Below, one piece after another: positions 42,357 to 50,129 of a stretch of DNA of 64,000 bases (position 1 is its first letter; the number at the start of each line of letters is the position of its first letter). The stretch lies in contig OY760073.1 of assembly GCA_963663025.1 (NCBI GenBank), positions 1,550,001 through 1,614,000 on the forward strand, written 5' to 3'. Below the pieces are notes generated by a model. The model was not told the origin of the DNA and did not search any database. It saw nothing but the letters and a program-made list of their open reading frames with translations. Source of the DNA: JAGWBF01 sp963663025. GTDB lineage: Bacteria > Chloroflexota > Dehalococcoidia > Lucifugimonadales > JAGWBF01. The position numbers and the translations under genes were made by a program.

Positions 42357-42998
42357 CTAGTAGTGGCAGGTGGTGCAATCGGTGGGGGCATCGTAGTCGC
42401 GATGGCAGTCCACGCAATCGCCCATCTTCAAGCTCCGCTCCTGTTTGATCTTGGTCATCTCCCGAACATCGCCGTGGCATATGGTGCACACCTGCTCGAC
42501 GGGCGATATCCCACTTGCCGCAGCCGTTTCGATCACATTCTGTTTCTGGGTGAAGAATCTGACGTGGGGTTCGTGGGCAAACTGGACATGGTCGGGGATT
42601 CGGTGCACCTTCTCCCAGTCGATGGGCTGGGGTGTAGCCCCGGGCACAACTATGCCCGAACTGTCCCTGCCTGCGTACTCCAGCAGCTTGGCTATCTCGA
42701 CGTTGTTCTCGCCGTTGACGGTGGTATGGCAGATGAGGCACTGCTCTACCGCAGGGACGGTGGCGGATTCGCCGGTGACGACGTTACGGTGACAGAACTC
42801 GCACGCTATGCCCTCGTCATCGACGTGCACGTTATGGGGGAAGGCGATGGGCTGGTCGGGGCCGCCTGCGCCGAATCCAAATAGTGGAGTGGACCACCAC
42901 GCCGTCAGCACGTAAACGAGCACGAACAGCATGATGCCCATCGACGCCAGTCCTCCCAGGGCCAGGGGCACTTTTCCTATCCGAGGCAACCCTTGCAT
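42357..42998 (-). CDS. actA: ACIII pentahaem cytochrome c (ActA-like)
   Basis: A 213-aa protein with an N-terminal membrane anchor (LASMGIMLFVLVYVLTAWW) and five CxxCH sites (CEFCH, CLICH, CTICH, CVDCH, CTTCH), plus the extra His residues expected for bis-His ligation (FPHNVHVDD, FAHEPHVRFF). This is the diagnostic ActA of ACIII. It opens the core actA-B1-B2-NrfD-NrfD-D-E run, and its stop is eight bases before the actB ATG. The 115 bases upstream separate it from a small membrane protein gene, likely in the same transcript. Confidence 0.93.
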   Translation of the reverse strand: MQGLPRIGKVPLALGGLASMGIMLFVLVYVLTAWWSTPLFGFGAGGPDQPIAFPHNVHVDDEGIACEFCHRNVVTGESATVPAVEQCLICHTTVNGENNVEIAKLLEYAGRDSSGIVVPGATPQPIDWEKVHRIPDHVQFAHEPHVRFFTQKQNVIETAAASGISPVEQVCTICHGDVREMTKIKQERSLKMGDCVDCHRDYDAPTDCTTCHY

Positions 42999-43113
42999 CA
43001 GGAGATGTCCATCACCCTTCGAACAACGGTATATCCTCTGCTGTGCGGTCTCAAGCTAGTCCGTCTTAAGGACGCAGAGCAGGCCGGCGCACAATGGAGC
43101 GCATGGCGCCAAT

Positions 43114-43413
43114 TCATATCCAGAACCTGTTGTAAACAGCTTCAAGCAGCTGGGTGTTCCGCACCGTCAAGACCATGAAGAACACCGCCAAGCCTATAAG
43201 TCCAACGACGCCCAGGTACATAGGGCGGCGCAGCATAAGGAACTTTGACGGCAGGTGTCCCGAGGCGACCAGGGAGGGGATGACGGCGTGGGCGGTGACG
43301 AAGGTGAAAGCTATAAGTACTATGCAGAAAAAATAGGCCCACAACCAGTGGAGCCAGTTTCCAATATCCGACCAGTGGCCCGCATCGACTATGGCCGGGT
43401 CTACTTCGGGCAT
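43114..43413 (-). CDS. Small membrane protein heading the ACIII operon
   Basis: A 99-aa protein with two or three hydrophobic segments (LWAYFFCIVLIAFTFVTAHA, YLGVVGLIGLAVFFMVLTV). I do not recognise the family. As the first gene after the strong promoter at 43483-43511 and directly before actA, it is probably an accessory ACIII subunit or assembly factor. Confidence 0.7.
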   Translation of the reverse strand: MPEVDPAIVDAGHWSDIGNWLHWLWAYFFCIVLIAFTFVTAHAVIPSLVASGHLPSKFLMLRRPMYLGVVGLIGLAVFFMVLTVRNTQLLEAVYNRFWI

Positions 43414-43482
43414 GGGTGCCTTCCACCTCCCTCACACCAGCTACAGGCAAGGTCCGACCCTGCCGGGGGCTGAAGCAAGTGA

Positions 43483-43511
43483 AAATTATCACACGGGCAA
43501 ATAGGTGTCAA
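43483..43511 (-). promoter_or_regulatory. Promoter of the ACIII operon
   Basis: On the minus strand a perfect -35 TTGACA (43511-43506) is 17 bp from TAATTT (43488-43483); the overlapping GATAAT (43490-43485) preceded by TGT makes an extended -10. It lies about 70 bases upstream of the 43413 ATG. Confidence 0.7.
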
Positions 43512-43527
43512 GGGAAGACGACCTCCG

Positions 43528-43556
43528 TTGACCTGCATGTTCGTGCCGACTAGAAT
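43528..43556 (+). promoter_or_regulatory. Promoter of the small twin-arginine protein gene
   Basis: -35 TTGACC (43528-43533) and -10 TAGAAT (43551-43556) with an exact 17-bp spacer, divergent from and 16 bp away from the ACIII promoter. Confidence 0.65.
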
Positions 43557-43614
43557 AGCTGGGATACAGGGTGGAGATGAGTCACACCCCAAGCTGTTAG
43601 CAAAGGGAGAACGA

Positions 43615-43833
43615 ATGGCCGACGAACAACAGCAAACCGGGGGCTATTCCAGAAGAAGTGTGCTGGGGACGATGCTCCTTGGTGGCTTGGCTATCTTGAG
43701 CGCAGTGCCTCTTCTCAAGGGCTTCCTGCAACAGGATGAGGCCCCAGAGGACAACGGCCAGGGGTTCCCGCCGGAGGGCTCCATCTTCCACCCCAACCAA
43801 GACCCTACGACGGACCCTCGCAGAAGCGCCTGA
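43615..43833 (+). CDS. Small protein with twin-arginine motif and one membrane helix
   Basis: A 72-aa product; ATG at 43615 follows AAAGGGAGA. YSRRSVLGTMLLGGLAILSA has the twin-Arg plus hydrophobic helix typical of Tat signals, and the remaining 45 residues are acidic/Pro-rich with no Cys. It could be a Tat-exported small protein or a signal-anchored one. Divergent from ACIII, it may be related to it, like the Rieske-type N-termini that use Tat, but there is no Rieske domain. Its end is convergent with mutL. Confidence 0.65.
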   Translation: MADEQQQTGGYSRRSVLGTMLLGGLAILSAVPLLKGFLQQDEAPEDNGQGFPPEGSIFHPNQDPTTDPRRSA

Positions 43834-43863
43834 AGTCCGTCCCACTCCCCTTGTCTGCCCAGC

Positions 43864-45585
43864 CTACTTCCTGCGGCCGAACTCTCTTTCCAAGTGGTAA
43901 GAGCTGAGGTGGATCATGGTGGGCCTGCCGTGGGGGCAGGTGTGGGGGCTGTCGCACTCCCTTAGCTGCCTAACCAGTCCTTCCATCTGCTCCTCGTTCA
44001 TGGCCATCCCAGCCCTGATCGCGCTGTGGCAGGCTATGGAGGCTGCCATTGCTTCGTTCCTCTCCCGAAACACACCTTCGTAGGACATCATGTCCAGCAC
44101 TTCCAGGAGGGCCTTGGCGGGGTCTGTGGTGGCAGCGATTCCCGGTATTCCCCGCACCAGGTAGGTGCGTTCTCCGAAAGGCTCTAGCAGGTAACCATAG
44201 CTCTCCAGGAGGTCCAAGTTGGCTTGGAGCAGCTCTTCCTGCTCGGGGGCCAGCTCCACGGACACCGGCTGGAGCAGGGCCTGCACCTGGGTGTCCCGGT
44301 TAGCCACCTCCCGGGATACCCGCTCGTAGAGCACCCTCTCATGGGCGGCGTGCTGGTCGATGAGAAACATGCCCTCAGGCCCCTCGGCAACCAGGTAGGT
44401 GTACTTCACCTGGCCAATGATGCGCAGGGATGACATCCCCTCCAGGGGGGTCGGGTTTGGGGCGTCAAGGGGAGCCGGCGGCTCCGTCTGAGTGTAGGGG
44501 TTCCCTGTGCTCGGCCTGGGGGAAGGCCAGGACAGGATAGGCCCCGGCTGCGGCGCCGGAGGGGCTGTCGAGGGGATATTGAGCTCCGGCACAGGAGCTA
44601 CTGCAACCAGGGTGCCCCTGACGGCCCTCTGCAGGGCGCCGAACACCCGGTCGTCTTGACGGAAGCGCACCTCCCGCTTGGCCGGATGCACGTTCACATC
44701 GACCTCTCCCGGAGGGACCGCGATGTTCAGGACGGCCACGGGGTAACGGCGCTCCGGGAGGAAGCCGTGGTAGGTCTCCGACAGGGCAGCGGAAAGCAGG
44801 GGACTCTGTATCCACCGGCGGTTCAGCAGGAAGGTGATGTATGTGCGGTTCGACTTGTGGAGGGACGGGGCGCTCACAAAACCCGACACCCCGTAGCCGT
44901 CACCTCGACCCTCCCACACTACCTCCAGCATGGAGGCGGTAGACTCGGCGCCGTACACCGAGACCAGGGCGTCGCTCAGCGCTCCGCTCCCGCCGGTGTT
45001 GAGAACGTTTCGTCCATCCACTTGCAGTCGAAAGGCCACCTCAGGGAAAGCCAGGGCAAATCGGGACGCCAAGTCACTGATCCTGCCAGCTTCTGCGGAG
45101 GGGGAGCGGAGGAACTTGCGCCGGGCCGGCAGGTTCTCGAACAACCTCTCCACGGTGACCGAGGTTCCCACGGGGCAGCCCACAGAGCGGAGGGCTTTCT
45201 CATCACCCCAGGATACTAGTACCTCCCGGCCTGCATCGACATCCCTCTCGCGGCTCACCAGCTTGACCATCGCGACCGATGCGATGCTGGGCAGTGCTTC
45301 GCCTCGAAATCCCATGGTCATGATGCAGTCCAGGTCGTCGGGAGAGCTGATCTTGCTGGTGGCGTGGCGCTGGAAGGCCAGGGAGACCTCGTCCGACGGG
45401 ACACCCGAGCCGTTGTCCACCACCCGCAGAAGGTCGATGCCCCCGCTACGCACCTCTATTGTTACCTGGGAAGCTCCGGCGTCCAGGGAGTTTTCGACAA
45501 GCTCCTTGACCACCGACGAGGGCCGTTCTATAACCTCACCGGCGGCGATCTTGGAAGCCAGGTCCGGTTCCAGCAGATGGATCAT
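43864..45585 (-). CDS. mutL: DNA mismatch repair protein MutL
   Basis: A 573-aa protein. N-terminal GHKL ATPase motifs: VVKELVENSLDAGASQVTIE, RVVDNGSGV, GFRGEALPSIASV. After a Pro-rich linker (about residues 335-385) comes the C-terminal dimerisation/endonuclease domain with DQHAAHERVLYE (the endonuclease DQHAx2Ex4E motif), ACHSAIRAG and CPHGRPTM, so it is a nicking MutL as in bacteria without MutH. ATG at 45585 gives the usual start MIHLLEPDLASKIAAGEV; 45603 would add six residues. mutS is 1 kb upstream on the same strand. Confidence 0.95.
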   Translation of the reverse strand: MIHLLEPDLASKIAAGEVIERPSSVVKELVENSLDAGASQVTIEVRSGGIDLLRVVDNGSGVPSDEVSLAFQRHATSKISSPDDLDCIMTMGFRGEALPSIASVAMVKLVSRERDVDAGREVLVSWGDEKALRSVGCPVGTSVTVERLFENLPARRKFLRSPSAEAGRISDLASRFALAFPEVAFRLQVDGRNVLNTGGSGALSDALVSVYGAESTASMLEVVWEGRGDGYGVSGFVSAPSLHKSNRTYITFLLNRRWIQSPLLSAALSETYHGFLPERRYPVAVLNIAVPPGEVDVNVHPAKREVRFRQDDRVFGALQRAVRGTLVAVAPVPELNIPSTAPPAPQPGPILSWPSPRPSTGNPYTQTEPPAPLDAPNPTPLEGMSSLRIIGQVKYTYLVAEGPEGMFLIDQHAAHERVLYERVSREVANRDTQVQALLQPVSVELAPEQEELLQANLDLLESYGYLLEPFGERTYLVRGIPGIAATTDPAKALLEVLDMMSYEGVFRERNEAMAASIACHSAIRAGMAMNEEQMEGLVRQLRECDSPHTCPHGRPTMIHLSSYHLEREFGRRK

Positions 45586-45639
45586 CGCCCCGTCCCCACC
45601 CATGGTTTTCGCCCAGGGAATCTCGTTGTAGGCACCCTG

Positions 45640-46077
45640 TCAGAACAGAGGGAGAGTGGTGCCTCTAGCCTTGTATTGGCGGTCTTCGGAATGGCCGTCC
45701 TTTACGTAGTCGTTGATGATGTTGTAGATGCGCTCCATCTGCCCATCATCGGGTTTCTTGAAGAAATAGGGGGGCACCCAAACCCCTCCGAAGGCCGCCA
45801 CAATCTCCGGGTAGTCGTCGATCACAAAGTCCGGTATAAGAGGAACTCCGAGACTTTCCAAGCGCTCGTGGAAGCGGTCTGTCGGCTTCTCGTAAACCCC
45901 GCTAACCATCGGCTCCAGGTTGTGCTCCCGCACCATCTCCCATCGGAGGCCTACCCCCGACCAAATGTAGATGGAATGGCCATCGGCAAGCAGCTTATGA
46001 AAGGTATCCATGGTGCCTGGCCTGAGGGTGTTGTCCAGGCCCAACAGCGTGTAGTCCACATCAAAGAATATGTTCAA
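45640..46077 (-). CDS. HAD-superfamily hydrolase-like protein
   Basis: A 145-aa small HAD-fold protein. Motif I is FFDVDYTLLGLDN (DxDxT), motif II is probably IYIWSGVGLRWE, and motif III/IV lies in PDFVIDDYPEIVAAFGG. The lack of a cap domain suggests a phosphatase acting on a large substrate or a nucleotidase. Its neighbours are mismatch repair genes, but no functional tie is evident. Confidence 0.75.
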   Translation of the reverse strand: MNIFFDVDYTLLGLDNTLRPGTMDTFHKLLADGHSIYIWSGVGLRWEMVREHNLEPMVSGVYEKPTDRFHERLESLGVPLIPDFVIDDYPEIVAAFGGVWVPPYFFKKPDDGQMERIYNIINDYVKDGHSEDRQYKARGTTLPLF

Positions 46078-46175
46078 AGGCGCCTTCCAACCGGGAGAAA
46101 GGATTGTTCAACTCGCCCCGTCGGCCTAGCTGACGGGGGATTGTACCAACGCTCCCCCGGGACTGCAACAGCCCT

Positions 46176-46550
46176 TTAGCCCTCATGGTCGAGCTGAAGC
46201 TCCCGGACGGCGCGTTCCAGCTCCTTAAGGTTGCTTCCAACCAGGATGTGGGTCCCGATCCTGACCAGGGGCCGGCGAAGAAGCCTGGGATCCTTCAACA
46301 CCAGCTCCACCATCCGGTCCTCGTCCAAGTCATCGGCGTTGATTCCCAATGCCTTGAAGCTGGGGCTTTTCCAGGAGAATATGTCGGACATCTTTCCGCC
46401 CTCAGCCAAGCCCCTCAGCTCGGCCTCGGTCAAGGGCTCCTTGAAGAAGTCCCGCTCCACCAGCTCGGCGCCCTGCTGCGAAAGAAACTCTTTCGCTTTG
46501 CGGCAGGCCGATCAACGGGGCCACCAATAAAACTCAACTCTACCTAGCAT
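46176..46550 (-). CDS. ArsC/Spx-like thioredoxin-fold protein, predicted selenoprotein (Sec at residue 13)
   Basis: A perfect GGAGG five bases upstream sets the ATG at 46550. The frame reads MLGRVEFYWWPR, then TGA (46514-46512), then SACRKAKEFLSQQGAELVE, and continues through RDFFKEPLTEAELRGLAEGG, SWKSPSFKALGINADDL and LLRRPLVRIGTHILVG to the stop at 46176. This is the complete ArsC/Spx-type fold (124 aa), in which UGA occupies the first position of the N-terminal CxxC, giving UxxC. Without read-through the strong ribosome site would serve a 12-residue peptide. A SECIS-like hairpin lies 15 nt after the UGA. The Arg of PLVR fits the ArsC-family anion site. An arsenate reductase or thiol oxidoreductase role is possible; which is unclear. 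It lies between mutS and the HAD gene. Confidence 0.85.
46478..46496 (-). promoter_or_regulatory. Candidate bacterial SECIS element in ArsC-like mRNA
   Basis: Coding-strand GCGAAAGA-GTT-TCTTTCGC, a perfect 8-bp stem with loop GTT, starts 16 nt after the UGA, with the loop at 24-26 nt. GU in the loop and the distance fit bSECIS elements in general. Confidence 0.7.
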
Positions 46551-46583
46551 TTTCACCTCCGGTCACGGGATGAACCAGGCTGG

Positions 46584-49235
46584 TTATGTTGTAAGCTGCC
46601 CTGGTCCTCCCTGATTCTCCCTGGCTTTCCTTTGCAGGTCGTATAGCAGATTTATGGCCTCCAGGGGAGTCATGTTTGCCACATCCAGGGCCAGGATCTG
46701 CTCGGCGACCTGGTCCTGGGTCCCAAACAGGGGCATCTGGGCGCCGGCAACCCCATCGTCGCTCGCCTTCGAGCGACGCCTGCCACGAGGCAACTCGTAG
46801 GGACGCCCTGCCTTATTCGAGTCCGAAGCCTGGCTTTCCAGCTCCTCCAGCACCTCCCGCGCCCGGTTCACGACGGACCTGGGCAGGCCGGCAAGCTGGG
46901 CAACGTGAATGCCGTAGCTCCTGTCTGCGCCCCCCGGCACGATCCGGTGCAGGAACACAACCCGGCCGTCCTCCTCCGCCACCGCCACATTGTAGTTCCT
47001 GACGCGCGGAAGGACCCCGGCCAGCCTCGTCAGCTCATGGTAGTGGGTGGCAAATAGGGTCTTGCAGCCCAGTCTGGGGCTGTTGTGTATGTATTCAGCG
47101 GCCGCTCTAGCGATTGACAGGCCATCGTAGGTGCTCGTGCCCCTTCCCACCTCGTCCAGCACAACCAGGGACCGGGGCGTGGCTTGGTTCAGGATAGCCG
47201 CCGTTTCCACCATCTCCACCATGAAGGTGGATTGCCCGGTGGCAAGGTCATCCTGCTGACCAACCCGCGTGAATATGCGGTCCACCAAGCCAATGGAGGC
47301 CGAGTCGGCGGGCACAAAGCTGCCCACTTGGGCAAGGAGCACGATCAGGGCGATATGGCGAATGTAGGTGCTCTTGCCGGCCATGTTGGGGCCCGTCAGC
47401 AGGATCATCTGAGCATCGCTCGAGGCCAGGGAGCAGTCGTTGGGCACGTAGGTGCCCGCAGGGACCATGTTCTCCACCACGGGATGCCTGCCGCCCCTGA
47501 TCTCGATTGCGTCCCCCTCGTCCAGCTTGGGTCTGACGTACCGCTGCCGGTGGGCGACTTCAGCCAGGGAAGCCAGTGCATCGATGTGGGCCAGAAAGTC
47601 CGCCAGGGAAGCTATCGCCTTGCCCTCCTGGGCAATCTGTCCGCAGACCCTCCGGTACAGGTCCCCTTCCAGTCTTTCGATATTTTCCCTGGCGTTTAGG
47701 ATGAGGGACTCGTATTCTTTAAGTTCCGGGGTGATATACCGCTCGCCCCCCACCAGGGTCTGGCGTCGCACGTAGCTCTCAGGCACCTGCTCCAGGTATG
47801 TCTTGCTCACCTCGATGTAATAGCCGAACACCTTGTTGTAGCCTACTTTGAGGCCCCTGATGCCCGATCGATCCCGCTCCCGTTGCTCCAGCCCGGCGAT
47901 GTACTCATGGGCATTCCGGGAGCCGAAGCGCAGGTCGTCCAGCTCCTGGGAGAAGCCTCGGGCTATCACCCTGCCCTCTCCCACCTGCCCGGACGGCTCC
48001 GGGTCGATTGCCTGGTCGATCAGGGCAACGACCTCACCAGGGCTCCGCACACCCTTTAGCATCTTGCCCAGAGGAGATTCGGGCTCATCGGAGCCGATCA
48101 TACCGATGATAGCAACGCCCGCTTCCAGGCTGGTCTTCAGCCCCAGCAACTCCCGAGGCACGGCCATTCCTGACCGGATGCGGTGCAGGACGCGCTCTAT
48201 GTCGCTGACGTGGGACAGCTGGGACATCACCCGTTCCCTGAGATTCAGGTTGGAGTACAGCTGGGAAACGCCATCCTGCCTCTCTCGTATCTCCCCCAGG
48301 TTCAGGAGGGGCTGGCCCACCCACCGTCGCAGGAGCCGCCCTCCCATGGAGGTGCGGGTCAGGTCGAGGATCGACAGCAGGGAGGTGCCTGGACCGCCTC
48401 GACCGACCTGAAAAAGCTCCAGGTTGCGTCGTGTCTGCTCGTCCAGGACCATGTAGCTGTCCGTCGAGTAGGTCGCCAGGTGTGAAAGCTCGGACAGGGC
48501 GGCCTTCTGGGTATCCTCCAGGTAGCCCAGGACCATTCCCGAAGCCACCACTGCCATGGGAAGATTGTCGCAGCCGAAGGCCTCCAGGGTTGCCACCTCG
48601 TAATGCTCCATCAAACGGCGCCTGGCATCATCCAGCCGTAACATAGAGGACGGCATCTTGGTAACTGAGCATCCATTCGGGTCAGGAGTGGGGCCAGCTC
48701 CCTCAATGGTCAGCAGCTCGGCAGGGGAGAGCCGGCCCAGCTCGGGACCAAGACCTTCGACGGGCATCTGGGAGGTGCGAAACTCGCCGGTGGATATATC
48801 CACATAGGCCAAGCCCGCCACATCATCCTGCACACACACGGCGGCCAGGTAGTTGTTGGCTTTCTGCTCCAGCAGGGAAGGCTCCACCACGGTGCCAGGG
48901 GTTACCACCCTAACCACATCCCGCTCCACCAGACCCCTGGAAGAGGCAGGGTCGCTGAGCTGTTCGCAGATTGCGACCTTGTGGCCCTTCTTGATGAGGC
49001 GGGTCAGGTACGATTCCAGGGAATGGGCAGGTATGCCCGCCAGCGGGACCTTCATGTTCTTGCCCATCGCCTTGGAAGTCAGGACCAGGTCGAGATCCTT
49101 CGACGCCATCCGGGCATCATCATCGAAGGTCTCGTAGAAGTCCCCCAAGCGAAAGAGGAGGAGAGAATCGGGATATCGCTGCTTGATTCGAAGGTACTGT
49201 CTTCGGATCGGTGTTAACGTCTCTCCCGGAGGCAT
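46584..49235 (-). CDS. mutS: DNA mismatch repair protein MutS
   Basis: An 883-aa MutS1. The mismatch-reading Phe-x-Glu is in LFRLGDFYETFDDDARM; the clamp/lever middle follows. The ATPase has Walker A GPNMAGKSTYIRHIALI, Walker B LVVLDEVGRGTSTYDGLSIA and ATHYHELTRLAG. It binds mismatches and recruits MutL. ATG at 49235 gives the usual short N-terminus (PIRRQYLRIKQRYPDSLLLF). It is upstream of the ArsC-like, HAD and mutL genes on the same strand. Confidence 0.96.
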   Translation of the reverse strand: MPPGETLTPIRRQYLRIKQRYPDSLLLFRLGDFYETFDDDARMASKDLDLVLTSKAMGKNMKVPLAGIPAHSLESYLTRLIKKGHKVAICEQLSDPASSRGLVERDVVRVVTPGTVVEPSLLEQKANNYLAAVCVQDDVAGLAYVDISTGEFRTSQMPVEGLGPELGRLSPAELLTIEGAGPTPDPNGCSVTKMPSSMLRLDDARRRLMEHYEVATLEAFGCDNLPMAVVASGMVLGYLEDTQKAALSELSHLATYSTDSYMVLDEQTRRNLELFQVGRGGPGTSLLSILDLTRTSMGGRLLRRWVGQPLLNLGEIRERQDGVSQLYSNLNLRERVMSQLSHVSDIERVLHRIRSGMAVPRELLGLKTSLEAGVAIIGMIGSDEPESPLGKMLKGVRSPGEVVALIDQAIDPEPSGQVGEGRVIARGFSQELDDLRFGSRNAHEYIAGLEQRERDRSGIRGLKVGYNKVFGYYIEVSKTYLEQVPESYVRRQTLVGGERYITPELKEYESLILNARENIERLEGDLYRRVCGQIAQEGKAIASLADFLAHIDALASLAEVAHRQRYVRPKLDEGDAIEIRGGRHPVVENMVPAGTYVPNDCSLASSDAQMILLTGPNMAGKSTYIRHIALIVLLAQVGSFVPADSASIGLVDRIFTRVGQQDDLATGQSTFMVEMVETAAILNQATPRSLVVLDEVGRGTSTYDGLSIARAAAEYIHNSPRLGCKTLFATHYHELTRLAGVLPRVRNYNVAVAEEDGRVVFLHRIVPGGADRSYGIHVAQLAGLPRSVVNRAREVLEELESQASDSNKAGRPYELPRGRRRSKASDDGVAGAQMPLFGTQDQVAEQILALDVANMTPLEAINLLYDLQRKARENQGGPGQLTT

Positions 49236-49316
49236 GCGCTCACCAGCTATGCGGGATAGTAGGACCGGCTCCTGGACCGGTCGGAATCGCTACCCTCGAG
49301 GGCAACAGGGGCAGGA

Positions 49317-50090
49317 CTACTGTTTCCAGTAACGCTCTTCCTTAATTGTTAACCCCTTGGGAGAGAGCCTTTCCTTCACATCTTCGATCATACCAGGATG
49401 CCCGCAAGCATACACCATGGTGTGGTCAGGAGACAGCCGGCACTTGTCCAGGTACTCTTCCACGATGTTGTTGACCCGACCTTTTCCCCCTTCCCACCCG
49501 CGATTCATGTCGTCGGATGGGCGGCTCACTGTTGGGACATAGAAAATGCTGTCGGGGTTTTCGGAAGCCAGGCGTTCCATCTCATCCTGGTAGGTGAACT
49601 CGTTGTGGTAGCTGGCGCCCTGCAGAACATGGAACCTGTGCCCCTCGCCGCCTTCGTGCAGGTAGCTGCGAATGGTGCTGATGAAGGGGGCGATGCCCGT
49701 CACCGTAGCCACCATCAGATGGTCCCGGTACTTCTGGTCCATGGTGAACACACCCTTGGCCCTGGGCCTGATGCTCATGCAGTCCCCAACTTTGAGGTCC
49801 CACATAAGGGGAGTGAGGGCGCCGTCAGGAGGGGGGACCAGCTCTACGAAGATATCCAGGCCCTGCTCGTGGGGGGCCGATGCGATGGAGTAGGCCCGTT
49901 CTATAGAGTCCAGGCCCAAGGTGCAATACTGGCCCGGCTTGAAGGTAAACTCCACCTCCGGCTGCAGATGAATTACCATCAGGTCGCTGGTAACGTCCCT
50001 TCGGGACACCAGCTTGGCCTTGGGTAGGCTGGCTATGGTCTTCCGTAGTTGCTGTTCCCTATCAATGGTTGCCTGTTCCGCCCGGTTCAT
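49317..50090 (-). CDS. Ferredoxin-NADP(+) reductase-like flavoprotein
   Basis: A 257-aa FNR-fold protein: FAD domain with RAYSIASAP, then the nicotinamide domain with VTGIAPFISTIRSYL and MVYACGHPGMIEDVKERL, ending in an aromatic-containing C-terminus (EERYWKQ), as in Fpr-type enzymes. It transfers electrons between NADPH and ferredoxin or flavodoxin. The gene is last in the nuoE-nuoF-nuoG-like operon, 39 bases after the large subunit, so it probably links NADPH or ferredoxin to that complex. Confidence 0.88.
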   Translation of the reverse strand: MNRAEQATIDREQQLRKTIASLPKAKLVSRRDVTSDLMVIHLQPEVEFTFKPGQYCTLGLDSIERAYSIASAPHEQGLDIFVELVPPPDGALTPLMWDLKVGDCMSIRPRAKGVFTMDQKYRDHLMVATVTGIAPFISTIRSYLHEGGEGHRFHVLQGASYHNEFTYQDEMERLASENPDSIFYVPTVSRPSDDMNRGWEGGKGRVNNIVEEYLDKCRLSPDHTMVYACGHPGMIEDVKERLSPKGLTIKEERYWKQ

Positions 50091-50129
50091 TCACGCCCCT
50101 CTTTTATCTACAGGGTACCAGCGGCACCC

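Noticed and set aside
46176..46460. ArsC-like gene starting at GTG 46460
   Set aside because: No ribosome site there, the redox motif would be lost, and a perfect GGAGG-ATG exists upstream at 46550 in the same frame apart from the UGA.
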